Shown: positions 37,951 through 48,861, numbered from the stretch's first letter. The stretch is DNA of 64,000 nucleotides from Hippopus hippopus (GCA_946811185.2 OX328113.1:18002521-18066520); one strand, 5' to 3'. Notes: a model not told the origin generated them from the sequence alone. A program made the numbers and translations.

Positions 37951-38091
37951 CATTAAATTCTCCTTTTCCCACAATATTTTCTACCCTATCAAAGACAAAT
38001 TGCATCATTTGAGCAGCATCTTAATTGTCATATGCAAATACTTTCAATTTGGACAAGTCAACAATTTTGTTGTCAAGTAAAGAGCTAACCA
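37950..38091 (+). mobile_element. MITE-A right half
   Basis: CTCCTTTTCCCACAATATTT to GTCAAGTAAAGAGCTAA. Confidence 0.72.
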
Positions 38092-38178
38092 GGGAAGGAC
38101 CAAAGCAAAAGTCAATTTGTTTGAAATGTTTGCTGCTTGGAGGATTCTGAACTTTTTACCAAACAACAATGCCCAAGT

Positions 38179-38407
38179 TTAACTCTTTACCACACAATCC
38201 TGACTTTTAACGACCCTGAGAAAGAAGCCTTTTGAAAACATTGTGAGAAAAGGAGAAAATGCTGGTAACCAGCATTTTCTCCTTTTCCCACAATGTTTTC
38301 TACCCTGCTGGAAACAAATTTCAATTTTTGAGTTACGTTTATTTTGTCGTCTGCAAGTGCTTTCAATTTGGACCAGTCTAAAACTTTGTCATTTGGTACA
38401 GGGTTAA
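38179..38407 (+). mobile_element. MITE-A, complete
   Basis: 229 bp, TTAACTCTTTACCACACAAT to TTTGGTACAGGGTTAA with perfect centre. Confidence 0.9.
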
Positions 38408-38432
38408 AGGATTTGAAGTTGATAATTATGGA

Positions 38433-38789
38433 TTAATCCTTTATCACATAATCCACAGTTGGCGCTGAGAAATAAGACTTCTGAAAACATTGATTTGTAA
38501 CCAGCATTTTCCCCTTTTTCCCACAATGTTTTCTACCCTATCAAAGACAACTATCACAATTTCAGCCACATTTGATTTGGCGTCTGCATATGCTTTGGAT
38601 TTGGACCAGTAAAAAATTTTATTGTGTGGTAGAGAGTTAAATGGTGGAATTTGTCTTTTCAAGGGAAGATTACATTGTGGGAAAAGAAGTAAATGCTGGT
38701 AACCCAAAATCTTTTCATATCCCCATAATGTTCTCAGAATACTTCTTCCACCAGGTTGTTAAAACTCAGGATTGTTTGGAAAATAATTA
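38433..38789. mobile_element. Two MITE-A copies (38433-38640 +, 38637-38789 -)
   Basis: Joined at TTAA 38637-38640. The first lacks the left palindrome arm and the second lacks its left end. Confidence 0.75.
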
Positions 38790-38837
38790 ATCAGAATTCT
38801 AAGTTGTCCTGCTGCGGCTGCCATCATTAATTATTAA

Positions 38838-39062
38838 TTAACTCTTTATCACACAATTCCGAGTAATAACAACCTTTAGAAGTGGCCTTCTGAAAACATT
38901 TTGGGAAAAGTAGAAAACGCTGGTAACCAGCATTTTCTCCTTTTTCCACTATGTCTTCTCTATTGTCACAATTAAACTCAATCATTTTAGTGGCTTTCAA
39001 TTTGTCTTAGGCAAATGCTACTAGTTGAGCAAGTCTAAAATTCCACCGCCTTGCAAAGAGTT
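38838..39062 (+). mobile_element. MITE-A
   Basis: TTAACTCTTTATCACACAAT start, centre AACGCTGGTAACCAGC, decayed end GCAAAGAGTT. Confidence 0.8.
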
Positions 39063-39090
39063 CATCAGGCCCCTACCCCATAAACAAAGT

Positions 39091-39313
39091 TTAACCCTTA
39101 CCACACAATCCCGAGTCTGAACGACCCAAAGCAATAAGGTTCTTGAAAACAATGTGGGAAAAGGAGAAAATGCTGGTGACCAGCATTTTCTCCTTTCCCA
39201 CATTGTTTTCTATTCTTTCACAGACAATGGCATGATTTGAGTCACATTCAATTTGTCTGCAAATGCGTTCAATTTCGACAAGTCTGAAATTTTGTTGTGT
39301 GGTAAAGAGTTAA
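39091..39313 (+). mobile_element. MITE-A, complete
   Basis: TTAACCCTTACCACACAATC to GTTGTGTGGTAAAGAGTTAA; centre AAATGCTGGTGACCAGCATT. Confidence 0.88.
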
Positions 39314-39519
39314 GGGGTGTGGCATTATCCTGGAATCAGGCTGTTCAATTTGAATGGAAGTCTTCTTATCATGGACACAAGTGCAATTTTTTTTTTTTCA
39401 CAAGTAGTTAACTATAAATAGGAGTTATGGCCCTTTGATTCCCCCCACCCCCACCTCCACCCCGGCCCCCCCATCAAGTAGCAATGGTGGTGGATGTATT
39501 TATTGTAGACCTTTGGCAG

Positions 39520-39758
39520 TAAAGGGGTCCTGTGTGGTTCAGTAGTTAGGTTTAGGACTTGTGACCTGGAAGCCGCGGGTTCGAGCCTCACTGGCTCCAC
39601 CGGGCTTTTTCACAGGAGTGTCCTTGGGCAAGACACTTCAGAGCCCCAGCCAAGTACTGGTGAAACCCAGGAAAACATGAATATGTGTGCTGTCGACGTG
39701 ACATGACTGAAATAATGTTGAAAGCAGCGTAAAACACCATTCAAACAAACAAACAAAC
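39520..39758 (+). mobile_element. tRNA-derived SINE, type III, full length
   Basis: Head GGGTCCTGTGTGGTTCAGTA with B box GGGTTCGAGCCTC, body GAGTGTCCTTGGGCAAGACA and AGTACTGGTGAAACCCAGG, 3' end ATAATGTTGAAAGCAGCGTA and tail (CAAA)n. The 3' end is shared with type I. Confidence 0.9.
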
Positions 39759-39989
39759 AAAGCTTTGACAGTTAATTCCTGTGACAGTTCCAGTATTCAG
39801 TGAAGTCCTGACAGCTACAGAAAGTTGAAATGTGGACTCTGAAAGCGTCAGACAAACTGTTGGCATTTTGATGAGGCACACTGATGAGCATTCCCTTATG
39901 GCAGACAAATTATAGCCTGACAATAGGCATAGCATTGTCCTGTCCAATGGTTCATCATTCTAAAGTCCACATCTTATCACCTGCCATTT

Positions 39990-40545
39990 TTAACCCTTTA
40001 CAAAAAGACAAAATTTTAGATTTGAACAAACTGAAAGCGTTTGCAGACAACAAAATAAATGTCACTCAAAAATTGAAATTTGATGCTGGAAGATCAGGCC
40101 AAGCCCTGGTAAGCACAGTCGGTAGCATATAGGACTCAATGGGGGTAGCTGGTTCCATCCCCAGCTTGGCCAATTTCTTTCCGAGGATTGATGATAGTCA
40201 CTGTGACGAGATTCATTCCAGCTCTCTCATCGCTGATCAGCATTTTGACGATGGTTATGTAGGAAAGCAGCCAGTGGCTTGGAAAGAATATTGTGCTGTG
40301 AAATGGTAAAAGAAACTCCAGGAAAGCATGGATAGTTGCACTGCTCGCGCTATATAACTGAAAAATGTTGAAAACGGCGTTTAACACCATACAATCAATC
40401 AATCAATCTGCGAGGTCAGAAAACATTGTCGGAAAAGGAGAAAATGCTGGTTACCAGCATTTTCTCCTTTCCCACAATGTTTTCTTAAGCCTAAGAATTT
40501 TCCTCAGGGTGGTTAAAAGTTGGAATGGTATAGTAGAGGGTAAAA
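39990..40545 (-). mobile_element. MITE-A split by a SINE
   Basis: Left part 39990-40094 (TTAACCCTTTACAAAAAGAC ... TTGAAATTTGATGCTGGAAG) and right part about 40411-40545 (AAAACATTGTCGGAAAAGGA, ATGCTGGTTACCAGCAT). Confidence 0.82.
40095..40411 (+). mobile_element. tRNA-derived SINE, type I, full length, in MITE-A
   Basis: Head CCAAGCCCTGGTAAGCACAG, B box GCTGGTTCCATCCCC, core GAGGATTGATGATAGTCACT, end GTTGAAAACGGCGTTTAACA and CAATCAATCAATC. Confidence 0.88.
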
Positions 40546-40734
40546 CCATCCCAAGGATGATAATCAGAACTGACCACTCCATGTTGTTCATTTTACTATT
40601 TCGAATAGAAGTCTCTTTCTGTCTCTTTTACAAATGAGATTTGGTTGAAATTGATTTTCATTTCTTACACTGACTTGTAATACCTCAGTCTTAAAACAGC
40701 TCTAGTGGACCCTAATAATCCATCCATACAGTGT

Positions 40735-40850
40735 AGGAAAAACAATAAGTTACTGATAGTAATTTCTGCATTCCCTATCCCACAATATTTTCAAAAGCTG
40801 TGTACTACAGGGAAATACCATATGATGGTTCTGTCTGGTAATAGGTAAGA
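40735..40850. mobile_element. MITE-A remnant
   Basis: CCCTATCCCACAATATTTTC and GGTTCTGTCTGGTAATAGG. Confidence 0.4.
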
Positions 40851-40882
40851 TTCAAACTCTAATCCTCTCTATTTTTTACAAT

Positions 40883-41095
40883 CTTTAGCCCTTGCAGGGC
40901 GGAATAAACCCAACAGGCATTTTCAGTCTAGAAATAAGACCCAAATAATTACACTTTCAAGGTTGCCTTTGTCTGAAGTGTTTCACTAAAGTGGACTGTG
41001 TAGATTAAAGATCAGGCTGTACAAAGATGTGCAGCCTGATCTTGATCTATACTGGATGCAAAGGCAACTATAGTTGTGAAGGTTTCAAGGTTTAA
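40883..41095. mobile_element. MITE-B, 213 bp
   Basis: CTTTAGCCCTTGCAGGGC, GGCATTTTCAGTCTAGAAAT, palindrome GATTAAAGATCAGGCTGTAC and complement, end TTTCAAGGTTTAA. Confidence 0.82.
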
Positions 41096-41319
41096 CATGG
41101 TACCAAAACATTGCCCAACAACTTAAAAATTATTCAGTGAACAGCAGTTACTGAACATTGAACATTAAAACTCTTGCAGTGCTAAATAAATGAAATCATC
41201 GAATGTACATTCCCAATTAGTACAAAATATGCATATGTTGCAATTTACATTTGTATTTAAATTATATTGCAAAATAAATTTTCAATTTGATTTGGTCACC
41301 CTGAATGTCTGCCAGAAAA

Positions 41320-41395
41320 GCAGACCTAATCTAGATCTAAGATCAGACTGGATATTCTGAACAGTCTGATCTTACTCTACACAGGCAGAAGTGAC
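41320..41395. mobile_element. MITE-B core
   Basis: AGATCTAAGATCAGACTGGA and CAGTCTGATCTTACTCTACA. Confidence 0.6.
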
Positions 41396-41654
41396 TAAAT
41401 CCGGGTTCAGAGCTACAACGGATAAGATAAATGACCGCGATATCTGGTAAAATTGGTCTCCACAGCAAATAGCAAACATGACATGGGATGATCAATAAAT
41501 TCCCTGGTGTCAGTTATGATGTATGCTTCTGAAATATGGGGATTATTCATGCTAAAATAAATACAGTTTGGGTGGCCCAGCTTCAGATTGGAAAAAAAAA
41601 ATATCATGAGAAGTACGCCTATAGAACAATAAAATGTAATTTGATTTGTAATTG

Positions 41655-41882
41655 TAATTGGAGTTTAGGCCATTATACAGCTTAAGTCATATCACGGCCA
41701 CCAGTGCACCTGTGTATGTGCCTCCTGGCTTTCTCACACCAGTACTGACACAACTTTCTGTCCAAGCCACTTACAACTTTCTCACATGCATCAGAGAAGA
41801 AAGGCGTAAATTACCGTAAATCGAACATACAACTTATGACCAGGTCAGGAGTCGGATACGCTAATCACTGAGTTACCCGAAT
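41655..41882 (-). mobile_element. SINE type II, near full length
   Basis: TTAGGCCATTATACAGCTTA, TTTCTCACACCAGTACTGAC, reversed head CTAATCACTGAGTTACCC. Confidence 0.82.
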
Positions 41883-41957
41883 GTGCAGTAATATAAATAA
41901 GGACTGATATAGTTCATTCTTTGCAGAAAACAACAAATGAGAAAACAATTTTTGTTT

Positions 41958-42060
41958 GATTGTTTGGTCTTTTCAGTATCATTTCAGACATATCACAACT
42001 GCAAGTGCACCTATCCAGGCTTTTTCTGGAGTTTATGTTACTAGCACTTTGCACAAAACA
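41958..42060 (-). mobile_element. SINE type I fragment
   Basis: TTCAGTATCATTTCAGACAT, AAGTGCACCTATCCAGGC, TTTTTCTGGAGTTTATG. Confidence 0.65.
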
Positions 42061-42265
42061 CAACACATTTGTTTTAATCAATAAATGCTGATTTCATAAT
42101 TGGATAATAACCTCTTATCTGGACTTCTTAAGAACTAGATATCATTCAGATATGAAACATCTAAACTGATTAAAAACTTACTGTATGTTGAATTTGGAAT
42201 CAGAACAATATATTATAGATATGATGGTTAGATATTTCGAACTTGGGGTACAATTCTAACAAAAT

Positions 42266-42430
42266 AACCCTTGTAGCATTAAACTCTGATTTCATTGCTT
42301 ATGCAGACAGTGTAGATCAAGATAAAGCTGCATAAAACATGCAGTCAGATCTTGGATCTACATTGTATGCTTCTTTGCCAGATTCTCTGACTAATCAGCA
42401 GCTTTGAAATAGCAATATCTGAATATTTAG
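42266..42430. mobile_element. MITE-B
   Basis: GTGTAGATCAAGATAAAGCT and AGTCAGATCTTGGATCTACA arms. Confidence 0.7.
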
Positions 42431-42667
42431 AACTGACACCAAGAGGATGTCTATTTCATTTATTTAGCATACAATGGTACTACTACCACCTTGGACAGAG
42501 GAATATCCCAATGCAGTTGTGTTGTGTTACCAATTATTCTAAAGATTTTGAATCTGAGACTGATAGATGAATAAGAGATATTTTCAATCAACTGGGAAAG
42601 CCCAAATGGAATTAAAAACTCAAGGCTGATATTGCCTGAACATCTTGAAATATTCAATGTTCATACG

Positions 42668-42735
42668 GTAGATTCAAAATAAGACTACATGTTCCGTTTA
42701 GCCTGATCTTGACCTACAATGTCTGCAAAAGCACT
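42668..42735. mobile_element. MITE-B core, diverged
   Basis: AAGACTACATGTTCCGTTTA, CTGATCTTGACCTACAATGT. Confidence 0.5.
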
Positions 42736-43062
42736 AAAAGTAATATCCTGGGCATAATAACAATTGATGGAGGATGGTAATTCATTAACTATGAGTACTT
42801 ATATCATGTTTTTTTCCCAACAAATTAACCTTATATAGAAGTACATTTATCTATAAAAGAATCCAATCCCAAGAGGATCATTGTGTCTCAACTTATTAAC
42901 TTACATGTAAATACAATCATGAATAATTATTAGAAATAATTATTACAAACACAGAGAAAATGTAAATGAAAAGTGGCTGGAGAAAACAGCCAAAAAAATC
43001 AGTGGCAATTAGATTTGTGTGTTTGAATGGCCTCATCAAAAAATAAAACTCAGGGCAGCATG
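42736..43062. other. No gene or known repeat seen
   Basis: AT-rich, no recognised element. Confidence 0.45.
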
Positions 43063-43170
43063 GTTAACCCTTTACCTCGTTACCAGCATTTTCTCTTTTT
43101 CCTACAATGTTTTTAAAAGCCTTCTTCTTCAGGGTTGTTATTACTCGGGATTGTTTGATAAAGGATTGAT
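43063..43170 (-). mobile_element. MITE-A with centre and left arm deleted
   Basis: TTAACCCTTTACCTCGTTAC joins directly to CAGCATTTTC and runs to GATTGTTTGATAAAGGATTG. Confidence 0.7.
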
Positions 43171-43386
43171 TAAGCAGGACAAGAGATTCACATCCCTGCA
43201 TTCCAAAGTTGAAACCAACAGGTCCCAATCATCACAAAGAGTGAAAACTGATACAAAATTTTGACTGGTCAATAGAGTCACATAAACTTCATGTCTAGAC
43301 CTGGCATTGTTGAGCATAATCGGTAAGAAAGCTTAGATCGTTCACCCTGAAAAAAAACATATTTACCGGTACACATGTAGGTTTTA

Positions 43387-44134
43387 GCTCACCTGAGCAC
43401 AAAGTGCTCAAGGTGAGCTTTTGAGATTGTGTTGAGTCTGTCGTTTGTCGTGTGACGTCCGTCATGCGATATCCGTCATCAGGTCATCAACTAGAGGCGC
43501 TTGAGCGCCTGTATCGCTCCACAGGCCTGATATTTCTATAATGGCGAAAGGAAGTTTTTAACAATTATCATTCAATCCTGCATTTTAGCTCACTGAAGAA
43601 ACAATTTGGTAGACAACCACCATAGGAACTTACCTGCAAAACAACAATGAAATCCAATGAATAGTTTTAGAGAAGAAATTTTTCAAAGATTTTACTTTAT
43701 ACCATAAAAGGAAAATGAGTCTCCCATAAAAGCCATGTTTTTTGACAGATCTTTTTTTTTTTTAAGGAATTCTGTAAATCTGTATCTAAGGAACATTCCT
43801 GCAAAATAATAATGCTATCCAAATAGCGGTTTGGGAGGAGAAGATTTTTAAAGGTTTTTTACTTTGGTTGCCATGGCAACCAGAATTCTGCATGGAACAC
43901 AATTATTTGAAGGAATTTGAAAGAGGACCACCAAAGGAACATTCCTGTGAAATTTGGTAAAAATCCAGTCAATAGTTTCTGAGGAGAAGTTTTTTAAAGA
44001 AAAAGTTTACGGACGCGTGCACGGACGAACAGACGAACGGACGAACGAACGGACGGACGGACGGAAGGACGAACGCACAACGGACACAACGCCATGACAA
44101 TAGCTCGCTGGCCTTCGGCCAGTGGAGCTAAAAA
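43387..44134 (+). mobile_element. Helentron/pearl-like element with hairpins at both ends
   Basis: 5' hairpin TAGCTCACCTGAGCACAAAG / TGCTCAAGGTGAGCT. Interior has repeated GGAACATTCCTG. (ACGG)n at about 44035-44075. 3' hairpin TAGCTCGCTGGCCTTCGGCC / AGTGGAGCTA then AAAA. Confidence 0.78.
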
Positions 44135-44139
44135 TTACC

Positions 44140-44600
44140 TTCTGTGCACTCTAATGGCCACATTTTCAGTCGCATACTCATGAAAATTGGTCAGAGTGTT
44201 TGTCTTGATACGATCTCGGACAAGTCACAGAAATTGTGTAATGTCAGGTCAAAAAGTAGGTCACTGGTCGAATCTTAGAAAAACCTTGTGTGCACTCCAG
44301 AGGCCACATTTTTAGTCTGATAATCTTTAAACATGGTCAGAATGTTTGTGACCTGATATCTCCGGCAAGTTCAAAACTGGGTCATGTTGGGTCAAAAAGG
44401 AGGTCACTGGGCAAAAATCTTAGAAAAACCTTGTGTGCACACTAAAGGCCACATTTTCAGCCTGAAACTCATGAAAGTTGGTGAAAATGTTTGTCTTAAT
44501 GGCATCTAGGAAAATTTCAAAATTGGGTGATGTCGGGTCAAAAAGTAGGCCACTGGGCCAAATCTTAGATAAACCTTGTTTGCACTCTAGAGGCCACATT
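44140..44600 (+). repeat. Tandem repeat T, ~145-bp unit, left block
   Basis: Units marked by AAACCTTGTGTGCACTC(C) and GGCCACATTTTCAG start near 44282, 44426 and 44572. GGGTCATGTTGGGTCAAAAA is the other landmark. The block is continuous with 47624-48165 once the inserted element is removed. Confidence 0.85.
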
Positions 44601-46013
44601 CACTGTGTTGTAAGCTGTACAGGATGAAATGTGTAGTCACTTCCAAGATGGCGGACTGTTTACATGGAGAAAGGTGGGTATCACATTTTATCATCAATAA
44701 CTTTTTTTCTTGAAACCTTCCAGTCATGATACTTACAATATATTGTGGGAGAATGATATGGTAAGCCTCGGTGCTATATAGCAAAGAGCCAGTGCCATTA
44801 TTCGATACGTCATATCGGCGTAAACATTGCCATTCGGTAAAATTTAAATTTTAAGCGTGGAACTTGCATTGTTTTTAGTTATAGAATGGAAAATAAGCTA
44901 ATGCAGTGGATGAAGGTTGTTGTTTCTGTAGGTAGTCATCACATGCTTTCCAATGATTACTGTAATTTTTGTGAAATATATCTAGAAAGACCTGAAAACA
45001 TGTGTTATGTAAATCGCCAATGCAGCCATTAGTCCACATCAACAATTTCACACACAGCGGTGTAGACACGTTGTTTTCTGAACGGTTTAGACACAGACAT
45101 AAGCTTTATATTCTGTACGGTTTAGACATAAAATTTGACAGTATCTCCCATAGCATTTATAGTACTGAAACAAAAATAACATCAGGGCTTTTGGAAATAC
45201 AATATTATTGCTATCCTGTATATTCTAAAGGACAAACTTATATCAAATAAGATGCCACGGGAATTATTCATGTTTTGAAAGTGTTTCGCTAATCATCGAT
45301 TGCCTTCCTATCAAAATATGGGAAATTGAAATTTCTTTGGTACTTCGCGAACGGGTCTGCGTATTCACGTACAAGATGTAGTCCGGGGCCAAAAGAAACA
45401 TTCGGGAAACTATAAGAAAAAATAAAAAACTTTATGAGATAACTTATCTTAATGGGTAACATTCGATTTTATAAATATAAATCCATGATCCGTATATTAT
45501 GAAATCAAACTGTACAATGGTAAATGAAAATTGTGAATATTGATCACACGGAATTCCATCTTACGATTTTTCCTTTTGGGGTAAAAACAACAATTACATA
45601 ACATACTTTTTACTCCAGTCGGAATTTTTGTAGATCCCCCATCCCCTGTTAACCTACCAGTCATATTTTACTCGAACAGTGGCACAGAAACCAAAAACTT
45701 TAACTAGATATTAAACAAACATTTACCAAGATACGAATCAGCGAAAGTATTTCAAACAACTCCGAAATAAAAATGATTGGCAAATCCGGGATGGTAATTA
45801 TCATCCTAGGTGAATGGTTGAAATTATGGCTGCCACCATGCTGGAATTGATTTGTAATTGCACAAACTTTCATTAGTAATTTCATAATTTATTTTTTCGT
45901 GATATAATACTGACTATTACATAAATAATATCGTAAATAATCTCTTGATGCACTCTTTTCTTCCCAACTATCTCTTTTCGTTCCACGATGATCCCTTGTC
46001 GGTTCCACGGGAA

Positions 46014-46125
46014 CAAGACAGTTCCCCAACAAGACAGTTCCCCGACACATGTTTTCGAGACAGTTCCCCGACAGATTTGGAGACAGTTCCCCGACACTTT
46101 TGTAGATAGTTCCCCGACACTTTTG
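46014..46125 (+). repeat. Iteron array, five GACAGTTCCCC units
   Basis: Five near-copies of GACAGTTCCCC(G/A)ACA (last one GATAGTTCCCC) at 16-30-nt spacing, separated by TTTTCGA or TTTGGA linkers. Confidence 0.9.
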
Positions 46126-46243
46126 TTCGATGTCAAACAACAAAATAAATCTTATCATGGATAAAAAACATGTTTGATAGAGGATTTTATGGATAAATGA
46201 TCGTTTGTGAAGTGTTTGTACATGTAATTGGTGAGAATCGAGA

Positions 46244-46305
46244 GAGATTAGTATAAGTTGTTAGAACTTGTTTCTCAATCGATGTAAAATAAATGTTTAA
46301 ACTAA
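46244..46305 (+). repeat. SINE type IV 3' end inside the long-inverted-repeat element
   Basis: TTAGAACTTGTTTCTCAATC...ATGTTTAAACTA matches the 3' end of the SINE at 27783-27965. Confidence 0.6.
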
Positions 46306-46856
46306 TTGGCGCGTACATTTCGTCATCGTGGTAATGCCTATAAGCTTAGTTCGACGGACCAATTTGACGGCCTATCGTCACAAAATATCAAACAATGTCG
46401 AAATAGACTACATTCTCCCATGGTATATATATATAGATCTACAATATACATGTATGCAAAATTGTCCGAGTGTACAAGATAAATAGAAAAGGTATTTCAC
46501 TCAGAACCCCCCTCCCCCCTCACCCTCTCTACTGTATTTCTATAAAACAAGGGAATGCAAATAACTAAAATACATGTACAAATTATTCAGCGCCAAATAC
46601 TCTCTATCCTTTTATCAACTTTGAGGCTGGCTAAAAGTCTTCTTAGAATTCTCTTATGTTCATGACAGGCGTGATTCGTCGTGAACTCACCCATTAGACA
46701 ATAACTATCCGTCGTTCTATATAGAAATCTTCTTCACAGGGTACAGATAATTCGATCACAACATCAATTATCCACGAAAATTTCTAATTTCTCATGATTA
46801 TCAATCATAATTGTGTAAATTCTACAGTATAAAAGGTTATTTGCCATGAAACAAAA

Positions 46857-46950
46857 GTGTCCGTGAACTGTCTCCAAAAGTGTCGGGGAACTGTCTCCAA
46901 ATCTGTCGGGGAACTGTCTCGAAAACTTGTGTCGGGGAACTGTCTTGATA
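46857..46950 (-). repeat. Iteron array, inverted partner of 46014-46125
   Basis: TGTCGGGGAACTGTC occurs three times plus a diverged CCGTGAACTGTC, in the same linker order as the left array read on the other strand. Confidence 0.9.
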
Positions 46951-47623
46951 CCGGTTCCAGACGGTTCCTTCGGTGGGTTTCGGTAATAAGGGAGACTGTC
47001 TCGAACTGTTGGTGCCAATTTTCAGGATTCTGGATTAACGCCAAGTTACGTTATATTCAGAAAAGAATAGATTCGTTTCAGGACCAAGCCAATTTTGTCT
47101 AAACCATACATACATTGTGCTTTAAATTGTGTCTAAACCGTTCAGAAAACAATGTGTCTACACCGCTGTGTGTGAAATTGTTGACGTGGACTACACCGCT
47201 GCATTAGCGATATACAAAACACATGTTTTCGGGTCTTTCTAGACATATTTCACAAAAATTACCGTAATCATTGGAAAGCATGTGATGAATACCTACAAAA
47301 ATAACAACCTTCATCCACTGCATTAGCTTATTTTCCATTCTATAACTAAAAACGATGCAAGTTCCACGCTTGAAATTTAAATTTTACCCAATGGCAATGT
47401 TTACACCGATATGACGTATCGAATAATGGCACTGGCTCTTTGTTATATAGCACTGAGGCTTACCATATCATTCCCCCACAATATATTGTAAGTATCATGA
47501 CTGGAAGGTTTCAAGAAAAAAAGTTATTGATGATAAAATGTGATACCCACCTTTCTCCATGTAAACAGTCCGCCATCTTGGAAGTGACTACACATTTCGT
47601 CCCGTACAGCTTACAACACAGTG

Positions 47624-48165
47624 ACATTTTTCGCCTGATACTCATTAAACTTGGTCAGATTGTTTGTCTTGATGACATATGGGACAACTTTGAAATTTGG
47701 TCATGTTGGGTCAAAAAGTAGGTCACAGGGTCAAATCTTTGAAAAACCTTTTGTGCACCAAAGACGCCACATTTTCAGCCTGATATTCATGAAGATTGGT
47801 CAGAATGAATGTCTTAAAGTTATCTTATAAAACTTGGACATCTGGGTCAAAAGGTAGATCACAGGGTCAAATCTTAGAAAAACCTTGTGGCACCATAGAG
47901 ATCACATTTTCATCTGGTTATTTATGAGACCTTGTAAGAATGTTTGTCTCCATGATATCTTGGACAGGATCGAAATTGGGTCATGTTGGGTCAAAAAAAA
48001 AAGGTCACTGAGCCCAATCTTAGAAAAACCTTGTGTGCACTTTAGATGCCACATTTTTAGTCTGATACTCATGATACTAGGTCAGACTGTTTGTAGAGAT
48101 GATATCTCCAACAAGTTTGAAAATGGGTCATGTTGGGTCAAAAAGTAGGTCACTTAGCCAACATT
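47624..48165 (+). repeat. Tandem repeat T, right block
   Basis: Units with AAAAACCTT(T)TGTGCACC near 47740, 47877 and 48026 and GGGTCATGTTGGGTCAAAAA. The first partial unit (ACATTTTTCGCCTGATACTC) completes the one cut at 44600. Confidence 0.85.
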
Positions 48166-48349
48166 CTTTTCAAGGCAGTACTGTAGCTACCTTCCTATAT
48201 TCACAATGATGCAACAATGGTCGGCAAGTTTCATATCCCAATTTTGACACTAACAGTGTCCTGAGAGCCTGAGGACTCCCAAATTTTTGGAAAAGATACC
48301 TGAGAGTCATCAATGCAGAAAAGAAAGTGTCAAAAAATTTTGGTGTTTT

Positions 48350-48490
48350 GCACCACTTTCAACATTATTGCCGTCACTGCACCAGCTCACATAGTCATGT
48401 ATTTCCTGGGTTTCAACAGTACTAGGCTATAGCACTCTAAAGTGTTTTGCCCAAGACACTCCCACAAAAGACCCACTGCTTCCACCTGCC
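48350..48490 (-). mobile_element. SINE type III fragment
   Basis: TGGGTTTCAACAGTACTAGG and GTTTTGCCCAAGACACTCCC. Confidence 0.65.
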
Positions 48491-48861
48491 CTTAAAGTTC
48501 CATGTCTAGCCATGACATGGATAGCAGCCAAATTATGTTTCTGGCATAGGTAGACAACAGGTCTGGCTGTATAGCAACTTACTGCTCAAGGACTACCTAC
48601 TTCCAAACATGTGAGGGTTTGGTTATAATGCTGGTCTACGGAAAATGATTTTTTTCTCATGGGAGAAAAAATGAGTTCAGAACCAATAAAGATAGATAAT
48701 GAAGTTTTCGTGAATATTACGGAAAGAATAGCGTCTGTATATAAATTGGAGATAATCAGCTATTCTTTATGTATCATCAGAGAGAATTGTATCTTTTTAT
48801 CATCACGACTCCTCTAAAATTGTTCCATAAACATTGAGAAATATAGACATCTCAGAAGAAA
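48491..48861. other. No gene or known repeat seen
   Basis: No recognised motif or element. Confidence 0.45.

Larger units (their letters stand above)
44601..47623. mobile_element. 3.0-kb long-inverted-repeat element with CACTGTG termini
   Basis: The arms 44601-45130 and 47095-47623 are reverse complements with only scattered mismatches over ~530 bp, starting CACTGTGTTGTAAGCTGTAC. ACATT flanks both sides (44596-44600, 47624-47628). Inside are two facing arrays of GACAGTTCCCCGACA (46014-46125 and, inverted, 46857-46945). The left arm side holds ~850 bp (45131-46013) with little matching partner on the right. No transposase-length ORF is present; the 60-94-codon frames inside are arm shadows. 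It looks like a non-autonomous DNA transposon. A CAC-starting end with a 5-bp duplication would fit the Transib/RAG-like group, but that is inference. Confidence 0.88.

Noticed and set aside
40395..40410. (AATC)n runs as independent microsatellites
   Set aside because: Each run examined sits at the 3' end of a SINE and is its tail.
44587..44784. Two matching 65- and 93-codon frames (44587-44784 minus, 47440-47721 plus) as paralogous genes
   Set aside because: They are the same stretch of the two inverted arms; similarity comes from the palindrome, not from coding.
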